A stretch of 5,515 nt of DNA from an uncultured Loktanella sp. (GCA_913061335.1 CAJXTP010000197.1:1-5515), one strand, 5' to 3'; shown: positions 1-5,368, counted from the stretch's first letter. Notes: generated by a model not told the origin, from the sequence alone. Numbers and translations: made by a program.

Positions 1-46
1 AGATGTAGAGAGGTCTCGTGGGCTCGGAGATGTGTATAAGAGACAG
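1..46. other. Nextera sequencing adapter with i7 index (artefact)
   Basis: Positions 13-27 are the Nextera i7-side linker GTCTCGTGGGCTCGG and 28-46 are the Tn5 mosaic end AGATGTGTATAAGAGACAG used in tagmentation libraries. Positions 5-12 (GTAGAGAG) sit exactly where the 8-base i7 index lies; its complement CTCTCTAC matches, from memory, Nextera index N707. Bases 1-4 fit the end of the P7 flow-cell adapter. This is untrimmed library sequence, not genomic DNA. Confidence 0.97.
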
Positions 47-151
47 GTCATAGCGTGGGCTATAGGCGAAACGGTGGCGCGGGGGAAGGTGTGGGTTGTG
101 AGGCGCGCGCGGTGCGGTAAGGTGAGGGTGCGTATTTGAGAGAGTGATTTT

Positions 152-1768
152 ATGAAGAACGTTTATCAACCGACGATCAAAGAGGTGAAAGGCGACCAAG
201 AGTGGTCCGCGCTTGAACTTGATTTATTGCATAAGTGTAAATCGGGGCTTCCCGCTTTTTTACGAGGGCGTGAAGGCCTACCAAAAGACAAAAGTAATCC
301 TGACCTGCGTGTCCGTGCAGAGTTGATCCGCTTTTTGATGTTGGGGGGAGATGATAACGGTCATCCTGATAGCTGTAGGCCTCATCCAAATGGCGTAAAG
401 CTATTAGGGGGGTGGGTTGACGGCGAACTTGACATGCAGGGATGCTCATCGAGGCTAAGCTTGTCTTTGATGTTCTGCCAAATTTCCGAAAAGTTTGATC
501 TTCAGGACGCTCGTATAGGCGCGCTGTTTATGAATGGGAGTCGTTGCGAGCAGACCGTTGATCTTCATCGCTTAAAAACAACGAAAAGCGTTCATTTAAG
601 ACGCGGATTCGTTGCAGAGGGAGGTGTCGATCTTGCTGCCGCTAGAATCGGAGGGGCGTTAGATTTTACGAGAGCAAAAATTGCGACGCTATACGGAGAA
701 GCCTTGGATATCGAGGGCGCGCAGATCGGTGGATCTGCTTTTATGCGGGATGCAGCTATTGAAGGACGTGTTTTACTTTCTAACACCACTGTTGGTGGCA
801 GTGTCTTTTGTCAACGTTTGAAACTTGATGGTAAATTGTCCATGAAGGCGTGCCGTATCCAAAATGCATTGGTGTGGAAAGACATTCAAAGCGGCGTCCA
901 AGAACTTGACTTAACAGGTGCCCAAATCGGCACCTTAGATGACGACCGCGAAAGCTGGGACCATGTGAATATGGTTCGCCTAGGCGGTTTTCGCTATGGT
1001 CAGATGCCCAACCCAATGAGTGTACCGCTCCGGCTTTTGTGGTTGCAGAAATCTGTTAATCCGCCCGTGGAACGCGTTGAGCGTGGTTTGTCGTTACTGC
1101 CCGACGACCCAGACAGCTTTGATCCTCGTCCCTATACGCAGCTTGCTAAAGTTCTGCGTGAAGACGGGCTTGATAGTATGGCCGCACAAATTCTCGAGGC
1201 GCGTGAAGATTGCCAGCGGGACGCCGAATATAGTCGGATAAAAGCGAGGCTGCGGTACGGTGAGGGTGGTGACAGGGCTTTGATTAAAGCCGGCCTTACG
1301 TTCTGGGCCAAATGTGCGTTTAAAAGGTTGTTTGGGTATGGTCATGCCCCAGCACGGGTTCTGATATGGATTGGAGCGATTTGGGCATTTGGTTTTGTGT
1401 TATATGGTACGGCTTATCAATATGGAGAGATGGCACCAAATTCGGATGTGTTGTTGAGTTCGGCTGATTGGATGAGTGGGGTGAAGGCGTATGCGGCGTG
1501 TGCGACGGATTGCGTCATGCCTTTGCGTGCGTGGGAGGCGACACCAGCCTATCAAGACTATGAGACGTTCCACCCGATCCTGTATGCGCTTGATCTTTTC
1601 GTGCCGCTTGATGCATTGGGGCAAGAAAACGCGTGGGCACCGTCCAAAGATCGTGGATGGTGGGGAACTATTGGATATTACGCAAGAATGCCAATTCAAA
1701 TGAGCGGCTGGATTATTACTGCAATGAGTGCCGCGGTTGTAACTGGTCTTGTGGGGCGTAAAGAATAG
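152..1768 (+). CDS. Beta-helix-repeat protein with C-terminal membrane segments, function unknown
   Basis: A 538-residue protein of no known reaction. Residues about 52-66 (RVRAELIRFLMLGGD) open a region of degenerate solenoid repeats, roughly 80-260, in which units such as LDMQGC, VDLAAARIGG, LDFTRAKI, LDIEGAQIGG and LDLTGAQIG recur about every 20 residues; this resembles pentapeptide-repeat-like right-handed beta-helices. Residues 326-353 (RPYTQLAKVLREDG onward) form a charged helical segment. Hydrophobic stretches at about 402-420 and 513-533 look transmembrane, with a conserved-looking YALDLFVPLDALGQ motif at 478-491 between them. From memory this whole architecture, including the LD-PL-GQ motif, recurs in uncharacterised bacterial proteins sometimes labelled membrane-associated oxidoreductase; I see no nucleotide-binding or redox motif to justify that name. 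The ATG is the first start after an in-frame stop at 137-139, with a purine-rich GAGAGAG seven bases upstream. Length and the intact C-terminus suggest a complete gene. It faces the neighbouring dehydrogenase and is not in an operon with it. Its codons look more AT-rich than those of the SDR and gcrA genes. Confidence 0.88.
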   Translation: MKNVYQPTIKEVKGDQEWSALELDLLHKCKSGLPAFLRGREGLPKDKSNPDLRVRAELIRFLMLGGDDNGHPDSCRPHPNGVKLLGGWVDGELDMQGCSSRLSLSLMFCQISEKFDLQDARIGALFMNGSRCEQTVDLHRLKTTKSVHLRRGFVAEGGVDLAAARIGGALDFTRAKIATLYGEALDIEGAQIGGSAFMRDAAIEGRVLLSNTTVGGSVFCQRLKLDGKLSMKACRIQNALVWKDIQSGVQELDLTGAQIGTLDDDRESWDHVNMVRLGGFRYGQMPNPMSVPLRLLWLQKSVNPPVERVERGLSLLPDDPDSFDPRPYTQLAKVLREDGLDSMAAQILEAREDCQRDAEYSRIKARLRYGEGGDRALIKAGLTFWAKCAFKRLFGYGHAPARVLIWIGAIWAFGFVLYGTAYQYGEMAPNSDVLLSSADWMSGVKAYAACATDCVMPLRAWEATPAYQDYETFHPILYALDLFVPLDALGQENAWAPSKDRGWWGTIGYYARMPIQMSGWIITAMSAAVVTGLVGRKE

Positions 1769-1778
1769 CAGATTGGTT

Positions 1779-1806
1779 AGCGCCACCGCTGTAAAACGGT
1801 GGCGCT
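1779..1806. terminator. Convergent hairpin terminator between the repeat protein and the SDR gene
   Basis: A perfect 10-bp stem (AGCGCCACCG at 1779-1788 with CGGTGGCGCT at 1797-1806) closes an 8-base loop in the 43-base gap between two convergent stop codons. The T tracts are poor on both strands (GATCTTT on plus, none strong on minus), so it may end transcription inefficiently, but its position between converging genes fits a shared bidirectional terminator. Confidence 0.7.
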
Positions 1807-1811
1807 GATCT

Positions 1812-2582
1812 TTAACTCTTTTCCTGCATTTGGCGGACCATCTTGAGTTTCATTTTGCGCGGCATGTAGGGCATCAGCCAGCCTAGTGCGAAGCGCAGTT
1901 TGGGGTCGTTGATGATCGTCAGTTTTCCGGCCAGCATCGCGTCATAGCCGATTTTTGCGACTGTATCTGCACTGGCGCTATCTGCGCCCAGTTTGGTGCC
2001 TGTCAGGTTTGCGGTCTCAAAGAATTCCGTGGCGACTGCGCCGGGCTCGAGGGCTGTGACGGTGACGCCTGTGTCTTTTAGCTCTTCGGCGATGGCTTGG
2101 GAAAAGCTGGATACAAAGGCTTTGGTCGCGAAGTATGTGGCTTGCAGTGGGCCGGGCATGTAGGCGGCGGTGGATGAGACGTTGAGGATTTTGCCGGACC
2201 CGTGTTTGACCATGTCGTTCCCGATCAGGTGGCACAGCGTCACGAGTGCGTTGATGTTCAGGTCGATCATGTCCAAGTCGGCTGCGAGGTCGCGTTCAAT
2301 GAATTTGCCGTGCCCGCCGAAGCCTGCGTTGTTGATGAGCACGTCGATGCGCGCGCCGTTGAGGGCCGCGTAAAGCGTTTTGGCGTGGTCAGCGGAGGAT
2401 AGGTCTTGCGCGATGGTTGTGACGGATATGCCGTGGGCAGTTTCCAGCTCGGCTTTGAGCGCGTTCAACGCATCGCCGCGGCGTGCAGTGATGATCAGAT
2501 CGCCGCCTTTGGCAGCGTGGTAGCGCGCGAATTCGCGGCCAATGCCTGCGGATGCGCCGGTAATGAGGGCTGTGTTGGTCAT
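1812..2582 (-). CDS. SDR family NAD(P)-dependent oxidoreductase
   Basis: A 256-residue classical short-chain dehydrogenase/reductase, the usual length for the family. The cytoplasmic Rossmann fold shows the cofactor motif TGASAGIG at residues 8-15, the structural NNAG at 84-87, the active-site Asn likely N109, catalytic Ser at S137 and the YxxxK pair Y150/K154, then the PG motif at 180-181. Two arginines after the second strand (TARRGD, R34-R35) favour NADP(H) over NAD(H). The overall sequence is closest, by recollection, to the DltE/YqjQ-like group of general oxidoreductases; the substrate cannot be read from the sequence. The C-terminus is basic and Met-rich (MPRKMKLKMVRQM), which could contact a membrane. 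An AAGGA ribosome-binding site lies eight bases before the ATG, supporting this start. It follows gcrA on the same strand, but the 129-base gap contains gcrA's terminator, so it is probably transcribed separately; I see no clear promoter of its own. Confidence 0.93.
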   Translation of the reverse strand: MTNTALITGASAGIGREFARYHAAKGGDLIITARRGDALNALKAELETAHGISVTTIAQDLSSADHAKTLYAALNGARIDVLINNAGFGGHGKFIERDLAADLDMIDLNINALVTLCHLIGNDMVKHGSGKILNVSSTAAYMPGPLQATYFATKAFVSSFSQAIAEELKDTGVTVTALEPGAVATEFFETANLTGTKLGADSASADTVAKIGYDAMLAGKLTIINDPKLRFALGWLMPYMPRKMKLKMVRQMQEKS

Positions 2583-2608
2583 GGGGGTGGTCCTTTGATT
2601 GCAAGGCA

Positions 2609-2631
2609 GATGCGTTGAAACGCATCCTACG
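2609..2631 (-). repeat. Left REP-like unit
   Basis: On the minus strand the unit reads CGTAG followed by stem GATGCGT, loop TTCA, stem ACGCATC. The GTAG faces the central terminator hairpin. It lies 27 bases upstream of the SDR start codon, so in an SDR transcript that begins further upstream it would form a 5'-leader hairpin. Confidence 0.6.
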
Positions 2632-2642
2632 TGTGGTGCAAA

Positions 2643-2679
2643 TGCAAAAGGGCCCAGACACCAAGTGTGCGGGCCCTTT
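2643..2679 (-). terminator. Rho-independent terminator of gcrA
   Basis: On the minus strand, 33 bases after the gcrA stop codon, a perfect 9-bp stem AAAGGGCCC/GGGCCCTTT (2647-2655 with 2671-2679) is extended inside by a 4-bp ACAC/GTGT stem around a 3-base loop. Reading leftward the hairpin ends in CCCTTTTGCATTTG, a modest T tract that suits termination of gcrA. On the plus strand the tail is only CCCTTTGG, so the minus direction is favoured. Confidence 0.8.
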
Positions 2680-2682
2680 GGT

Positions 2683-2705
2683 CGTAGGATGGGTTTTAAC
2701 CCATC
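2683..2705 (+). repeat. Right REP-like unit
   Basis: On the plus strand the unit reads CGTAG followed by stem GATGGGT, loop TTTA, stem ACCCATC. It ends six bases from the gcrA stop codon (2712-2714), so it would lie in the 3' end of the gcrA mRNA just ahead of the terminator hairpin. Confidence 0.6.
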
Positions 2706-2711
2706 ATCGGT

Positions 2712-3323
2712 TTACCGGCGACGGTCGCGCCGTGACGACATTGGCTGGAACGCCACGCCGACGTGTGCTTCGCAGTATGGCTTACCGGTTTGGGTGCCCA
2801 GACCGCAGAACCAGAAGTCATCCGTTGCTGGATCACCGACTGGCCATTTGCAGGTCTTTTCGGTCAATTCCATCAGGCCGATACGTTTGGACCCTTTTTC
2901 GACTTCGCTTACTTTGGCCAAGGCCTCTGGCGAAATCTCGTTTGCGGATGGCTGTGGCGGCAATGGCTGACCGGCAGGAATAATCGCACGACGGGCGGCG
3001 GAAATCGGGATGCCGTTTTCGTCAAGCTCCAGCACTTCAGGCTCAGCAGGCTTGGACGACGATGGTGCCGCCTTGGTTGACTGTGGCGCTGCCTTTGGCT
3101 TGGCGGGTGCCTTGGTGGCGACTTTTGCTGCCGGTTTATCCTTTGGCGCAGCCTTTGCGGCGGCCCCACCGGAACCCGCACGGTTAGAAAGGCCCAAACG
3201 GTGTACTTTACCGATCACAGCATTGCGCGTCACACCGCCCAATTCTTTGGCGATCTGGCTCGCAGACTGTCCTTCGCCCCACATCTTTTTAAGCGTCTCA
3301 ACGCGCTCATCTGTCCAGGACAT
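2712..3323 (-). CDS. gcrA: GcrA family cell cycle regulator
   Basis: GcrA is an alphaproteobacterial transcription factor that, in Caulobacter, binds the sigma70 housekeeping factor and activates promoters carrying GANTC sites methylated by CcrM. Residues 1-48 form the conserved DNA-binding domain (MSWTDERVETLKKMW, then the helix-turn-helix around SASQIAKELGGVTRNAVIGK). Residues about 50-95 are a low-complexity Ala/Lys/Pro/Ser linker. The C-terminal sigma-interacting domain, about 147-193, carries the family signature CKWPVGDP, then FCG and YCEAH; C158, C173, C184 and H187 are the conserved polar set. The protein ends in a basic tail (SSRRDRRR). Length (203 residues) is somewhat above the roughly 170 of Caulobacter GcrA, mostly through the linker. 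An AAGGA site six bases before the ATG supports the start. A sigma70-like promoter lies about 70 bases upstream and a clear terminator follows, so it is probably monocistronic. Confidence 0.95.
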   Translation of the reverse strand: MSWTDERVETLKKMWGEGQSASQIAKELGGVTRNAVIGKVHRLGLSNRAGSGGAAAKAAPKDKPAAKVATKAPAKPKAAPQSTKAAPSSSKPAEPEVLELDENGIPISAARRAIIPAGQPLPPQPSANEISPEALAKVSEVEKGSKRIGLMELTEKTCKWPVGDPATDDFWFCGLGTQTGKPYCEAHVGVAFQPMSSRRDRRR

Positions 3324-3394
3324 AGAAATTCCTTTGATTTGTCGGCGGGATGTAGGTTGTCCACATCAGGCCTTGTCTATTCTCTTAATCCCCT

Positions 3395-3423
3395 ATTCTA
3401 AGCACTGTAGACACGGATGTGAA
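3395..3423 (-). promoter_or_regulatory. Sigma70-type promoter of gcrA
   Basis: On the minus strand TTCACA (3423-3418, five of six to TTGACA) is followed after exactly 17 bases by TAGAAT (3400-3395, five of six to TATAAT). Initiation near 3388 would give a leader of about 65 bases with the AAGGA site near its end. I found no GANTC site in 3324-3457, so methylation-dependent self-control is not evident. The -35 box overlaps the upstream GTG that would give a longer permease, one more reason to prefer the 3458 start for that gene. Confidence 0.65.
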
Positions 3424-3444
3424 GCACCATGGGTGCATTTCAAC

Positions 3445-3449
3445 AGGGA
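3445..3449 (+). promoter_or_regulatory. Ribosome-binding site fixing the permease start
   Basis: AGGGA lies eight bases before the ATG at 3458. The longer in-frame reading from GTG at 3419 has no comparable site and adds 13 residues (KHHGCISTG...) without membrane-protein character, so the ATG is preferred. Confidence 0.65.
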
Positions 3450-3457
3450 AAGCCGCA

Positions 3458-4261
3458 ATGGACCAGCAAACAGACATGGGTGTGCGCCGTTTTGGCCGCG
3501 TAAACTGGCTTGGAACCCGTACTTTGATGGGCCGCGAGGTCAAGCGGTTCATGAATGTTTGGTCCCAGACTGTCATGGCCCCGTTGATCAATGCGGGTCT
3601 TTTTCTGATGATATTTACGATTGCGATTGGTCCGCAGCGTGGCGATGTCATGGGCGTTGCGTTTATCACGTTTCTTGCGCCGGGCATTTTGACGATGACC
3701 GTGATCCAAAACGCATTTGCAAATACATCGTCCAGCCTTGCGTCCGCAAAGGTGCAGGGCAACATCGTTGATACGCTGATGCCGCCTTTATCGGCAGCCG
3801 AAATTGTTGCGGGTTATCTGTTTGGGGCCGTTGCCCGCGGTGCCTTGGTCGCCGTGGTGATCATGACGGGCAGCATTTTGTTCTTGGGTATTATTCCTGT
3901 GAACCTCGTATGGATGGTCGTGTTTGTGTTTCTGGGGTCCGTTCTGATGGGCGGGCTTGGTATGATCGCGGGTATTTATGCCAATAAATTTGACCAGCTA
4001 TCCGCGATCTCGAATTTTCTGATCACCCCGCTCGCGTTTCTGTCGGGCACATTTTATTCCATCGATGCGCTGCCTGCGTGGTTGCAAACACTGTCCCACG
4101 CCAACCCGTTCTTTTACATCATCGACGGGGTCCGCCACGGCATGATCGGCGTGTCCGACAGCAGCCCGTGGATCGGTCTGGCAGTGGTCAGCGCGGCGTG
4201 TGTTTTGGTGGTTGGCCTGTGCTGGCGCTGGATGAAGACGGGGTATCGGCTAAAGGCGTAA
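3458..4261 (+). CDS. ABC-2 type transporter permease
   Basis: A 267-residue inner-membrane permease of the ABC2_membrane family (DrrB/NodJ-like exporters), near the family's usual length of 250-280. After a basic cytoplasmic N-terminus (RRFGRVNWLGTRTLMGREVKR) there are about six hydrophobic segments: roughly 39-58, 66-85, 117-143, 148-172, 183-199 and 237-256. The family signature lies at about 190-226, TPLAFLSGTFYSIDALP then NPFFYIIDGVRHG; the stretch at 95-120 (ASAKVQGNIVDTLMPPLSAAE) corresponds to the cytoplasmic coupling region. Such permeases work with a separate ATP-binding subunit to export drugs, polysaccharides or lipids; the substrate is not readable here. No ATPase gene is adjacent: gcrA is divergent upstream and a recombinase follows downstream, so the partner is off the contig or has been separated. 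I see no convincing promoter or downstream terminator for it. Confidence 0.92.
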   Translation: MDQQTDMGVRRFGRVNWLGTRTLMGREVKRFMNVWSQTVMAPLINAGLFLMIFTIAIGPQRGDVMGVAFITFLAPGILTMTVIQNAFANTSSSLASAKVQGNIVDTLMPPLSAAEIVAGYLFGAVARGALVAVVIMTGSILFLGIIPVNLVWMVVFVFLGSVLMGGLGMIAGIYANKFDQLSAISNFLITPLAFLSGTFYSIDALPAWLQTLSHANPFFYIIDGVRHGMIGVSDSSPWIGLAVVSAACVLVVGLCWRWMKTGYRLKA

Positions 4262-4410
4262 CCGTTTGCTATGTCTACCGCACCAAGTTTGGAAAGCCTC
4301 GAAAGTCGAAGCTGGGCGATGTGTCGTGAATGGCGGCTTCGAGCCCATAGTGTAAATTTTGTTTTTTCGCTGCATGCGCTCGCAGCGTGGAAAATACTGC
4401 GTCAGCGTAA

Positions 4411-4474
4411 AATTCGGTGCTGCCGCGCGGAGGGAAAACCAGCCATTCGTGCAGAGTGCAGCAGGGACCGAATT
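4411..4474. repeat. Bulged inverted repeat, 13 bp of pairing
   Basis: AATTCGGT at 4411-4418 is the exact reverse complement of ACCGAATT at 4467-4474, and the adjoining GCTGC (4419-4423) pairs with GCAGC (4458-4462), leaving a 4-base AGGG bulge on the right arm only. The 34-base interior shows no strong further pairing. It could be a structural RNA stem, a protein-binding palindrome or a recombination site; nothing in the sequence decides between these. Confidence 0.5.
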
Positions 4475-4546
4475 CACAGAATGTTGCAGGTTTCTCGGAA
4501 ACCCTTGATGACGCGCCAGCGGCGCAGCCGACATCAGTTTTTAGGC

Positions 4547-4552
4547 TATAAT
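4547..4552 (+). promoter_or_regulatory. Candidate -10 box for the recombinase
   Basis: A perfect TATAAT lies 55 bases ahead of the recombinase ATG. No good -35 is at standard spacing: the best resemblance, CCGACA at 4528-4533, leaves only 13 bases between the boxes. It may be a weak or activator-dependent promoter, or chance. Confidence 0.4.
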
Positions 4553-4582
4553 ACGTCGTCAGCGCTGTGTTGATGTTTGGGC

Positions 4583-4601
4583 AGGAGGGTTGGATGGAGG
4601 G
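4583..4601 (+). promoter_or_regulatory. Tandem Shine-Dalgarno sites deciding the recombinase start
   Basis: Two GGAGGG motifs lie 12 bases apart, the first inside AGGAGGG at 4583-4589 and the second at 4596-4601. The second is six bases from ATG 4608, ideal spacing. The first directly abuts an in-frame TTG at 4590, too close to serve it, so initiation at 4608 is preferred over the six-residue longer form. Confidence 0.7.
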
Positions 4602-4607
4602 CAATTC

Positions 4608-5240
4608 ATGCCAAGAGTTCAACTTCCCGCCGTCACACCAAAACGAAGAGCCTGGAATAAGGGTCGCCTCGTCGGGCAAAAGCGCCCGCTTCTGCCAAAA
4701 CAGGTCTGGGCCATCCGCGCTCGCCTCGAACTAGCGGGTAATCTCCGCGATCTCGCATTGTTCAACGTCGCAATAGATAGCAAGTTACGCGGTTGCGACT
4801 TGGTCACGCTGAAGGTGACTGACATTGTTAGGGACGACCGAGTTCGTGAAAGGGTGTCGGTCGTTCAAAGTAAAACGAACAAGCCTGTGCAGTTTGAACT
4901 GGCTGAAAACACGCGTGAAGCTGTGACCAACTGGATCAAGTCTCCGGAAATGATCTGGTGCCAGTTCTTGTTTCCGAGCCGATTTCATGATCGGCCGCAC
5001 ATATCAACACGCCAGTACGGGCGCTTGGTTCGGGATTGGGTTGTCTCGATTGGTTTGGAACCTAGTGGCTACGGCACCCATTCTATGCGCCGAACAAAGG
5101 TGGCGGAAATTTATCGCAAGACAGGCAACCTGCGTGCTGTTCAGCTTCTGCTTGGCCACACAAAAATTGATAGCACCGTCAGATATCTGGGGGTCGAGCT
5201 CGAAGACGCGCTGAGCATAGCAGAAAGGATTGATATCTGA
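4608..5240 (+). CDS. Short tyrosine recombinase/integrase (catalytic domain only)
   Basis: A 210-residue site-specific recombinase of the phage-integrase (XerC/D-like) superfamily. The full catalytic set is present: R61 in SKLRGCDL, the beta-hairpin lysine K89 in QSKTNKP, H158 and R161 in THSMRR, H184 in LLLGHTK and the nucleophile Y193 in VRYLG, nine residues after H184 as in active enzymes. It therefore looks functional. It lacks the N-terminal SAM-like core-binding domain of ordinary 300-400-residue integrases; only a short basic stretch (PKRRAWNKGRLVGQKRP, 11-27) precedes the catalytic domain. From memory, near-identical short proteins with the GTHSMRRTK and LLLGHTK-STVRYLG motifs are widespread and intact in Proteobacteria, so the short form is the family norm and not a truncation. 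Its DNA target and biological role are not known to me. No other phage or transposon gene is beside it. A strong hairpin begins seven bases after the stop. Confidence 0.93.
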   Translation: MPRVQLPAVTPKRRAWNKGRLVGQKRPLLPKQVWAIRARLELAGNLRDLALFNVAIDSKLRGCDLVTLKVTDIVRDDRVRERVSVVQSKTNKPVQFELAENTREAVTNWIKSPEMIWCQFLFPSRFHDRPHISTRQYGRLVRDWVVSIGLEPSGYGTHSMRRTKVAEIYRKTGNLRAVQLLLGHTKIDSTVRYLGVELEDALSIAERIDI

Positions 5241-5246
5241 GAATTC

Positions 5247-5275
5247 TGACGAACGGTTGGAGCCGTTCGTCATTT
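5247..5275 (+). terminator. Hairpin after the recombinase, probable terminator
   Basis: TGACGAACGG at 5247-5256 pairs perfectly with CCGTTCGTCA at 5263-5272, a 10-bp stem with a 6-base TTGGAG loop, followed by only three Ts. Its place seven bases after the recombinase stop suggests a terminator with a weak tail; it could instead be a recombination-site palindrome. Confidence 0.6.
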
Positions 5276-5318
5276 CGAAGCGGTCTTGATCGTTTGATAC
5301 TTCCTACGGCAGCGCTGA

Positions 5319-5368
5319 GCCGATTCTGTTGAAAAACTCCGTTTTTGACGCTGATCGGCGATTTTTTT
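5319..5368 (+). terminator. Hairpin followed by seven Ts, possible rho-independent terminator
   Basis: GCCGAT at 5319-5324 pairs with ATCGGC at 5354-5359, and between them AAAAAC at 5332-5337 pairs with GTTTTT at 5341-5346 around TCC. The outer stem is followed by GA and T7 at 5362-5368. The nested stems and T run fit an intrinsic terminator on the plus strand; the internal loops between stems make it weaker than a textbook case. Confidence 0.45.

Larger units (their letters stand above)
2609..2705. repeat. REPIN-like element: two inverted GTAG-hairpin units around a terminator
   Basis: Two 23-base units lie in inverted orientation, 2609-2631 (read on minus) and 2683-2705 (read on plus). Each reads CGTAG, then a 7-bp hairpin stem with a 4-base loop. 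The plus unit has stem GATGGGT/ACCCATC with loop TTTA; the minus unit has GATGCGT/ACGCATC with loop TTCA. They match at 20 of 23 positions; two of the three differences sit opposite each other in the stem and swap G-C for C-G, so pairing is kept. A GTAG tetranucleotide at the 5' foot of a hairpin is the hallmark of REP sequences recognised by RAYT (TnpA-REP) transposases, and two inverted REPs make a REPIN/BIME. The 51-base spacer holds the gcrA terminator hairpin. No RAYT gene is in the window. Confidence 0.62.
4262..4607 (+). other. Hairpin-rich non-coding region upstream of the recombinase
   Basis: This 346-base gap has open frames on both strands (for example 4271-4573 plus and 4275-4679 minus), but their translations are Cys/Arg/Trp-rich, lack domains and have no ribosome-binding sites, so I treat it as non-coding. 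It holds several stem-loops: CGCTGC/GCAGCG at 4368-4387, a 13-bp bulged stem at 4411-4474, GGTTTC-TCG-GAAACC at 4489-4503 and GCGCC-AGC-GGCGC at 4513-4525, followed by TATAAT at 4547. My recollection, unverified, is that similar stretches recur between genes in Rhodobacteraceae genomes, which would make it a dispersed element or a decayed remnant rather than a unique leader. Confidence 0.5.

Noticed and set aside
538..649. Three GANTC sites (538-542, 606-610, 645-649) as CcrM/GcrA regulatory sites
   Set aside because: They lie inside the coding region of the repeat protein, not in a promoter; a further single site at 5322-5326 also has no gene downstream in the window.
2017..3181. Several long open frames in other phases across the SDR and gcrA genes
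   Set aside because: They are shadows of GC-rich coding sequence with Arg/His/Pro-rich translations and no supporting signals; the SDR and GcrA products carry full family motifs.
3357..3383. Plus-strand promoter TTGTCC / TATTCT for the permease
   Set aside because: Spacing is 15 bases and both boxes are imperfect; not better than chance in this AT-rich gap.
3419..3457. Longer permease start at GTG 3419
   Set aside because: No ribosome-binding site, overlaps the gcrA -35 box, and the extra 13 residues add nothing typical of the family.
4335..4367. Terminator for the permease (GGCT-TCG-AGCC followed later by T6)
   Set aside because: The stem is only 4 bp and the T run begins 17 bases after it, too far for intrinsic termination.
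4271..4573. 100-residue plus-strand reading frame after the permease
   Set aside because: Arg/Cys-rich, lacks a ribosome-binding site and recognisable motifs, and contains the hairpin cluster and the TATAAT box.
4590..4607. Longer recombinase start at TTG 4590
   Set aside because: Its AGGAGGG directly abuts the codon, leaving no spacing; ATG 4608 has GGAGGG at six bases.
4275..4679. 134-residue minus-strand reading frame upstream of and overlapping the recombinase
   Set aside because: Overlaps the recombinase start by 72 bases, has Cys/Trp-rich composition without any domain, and no credible ribosome-binding site; best seen as chance openness in a non-coding element.
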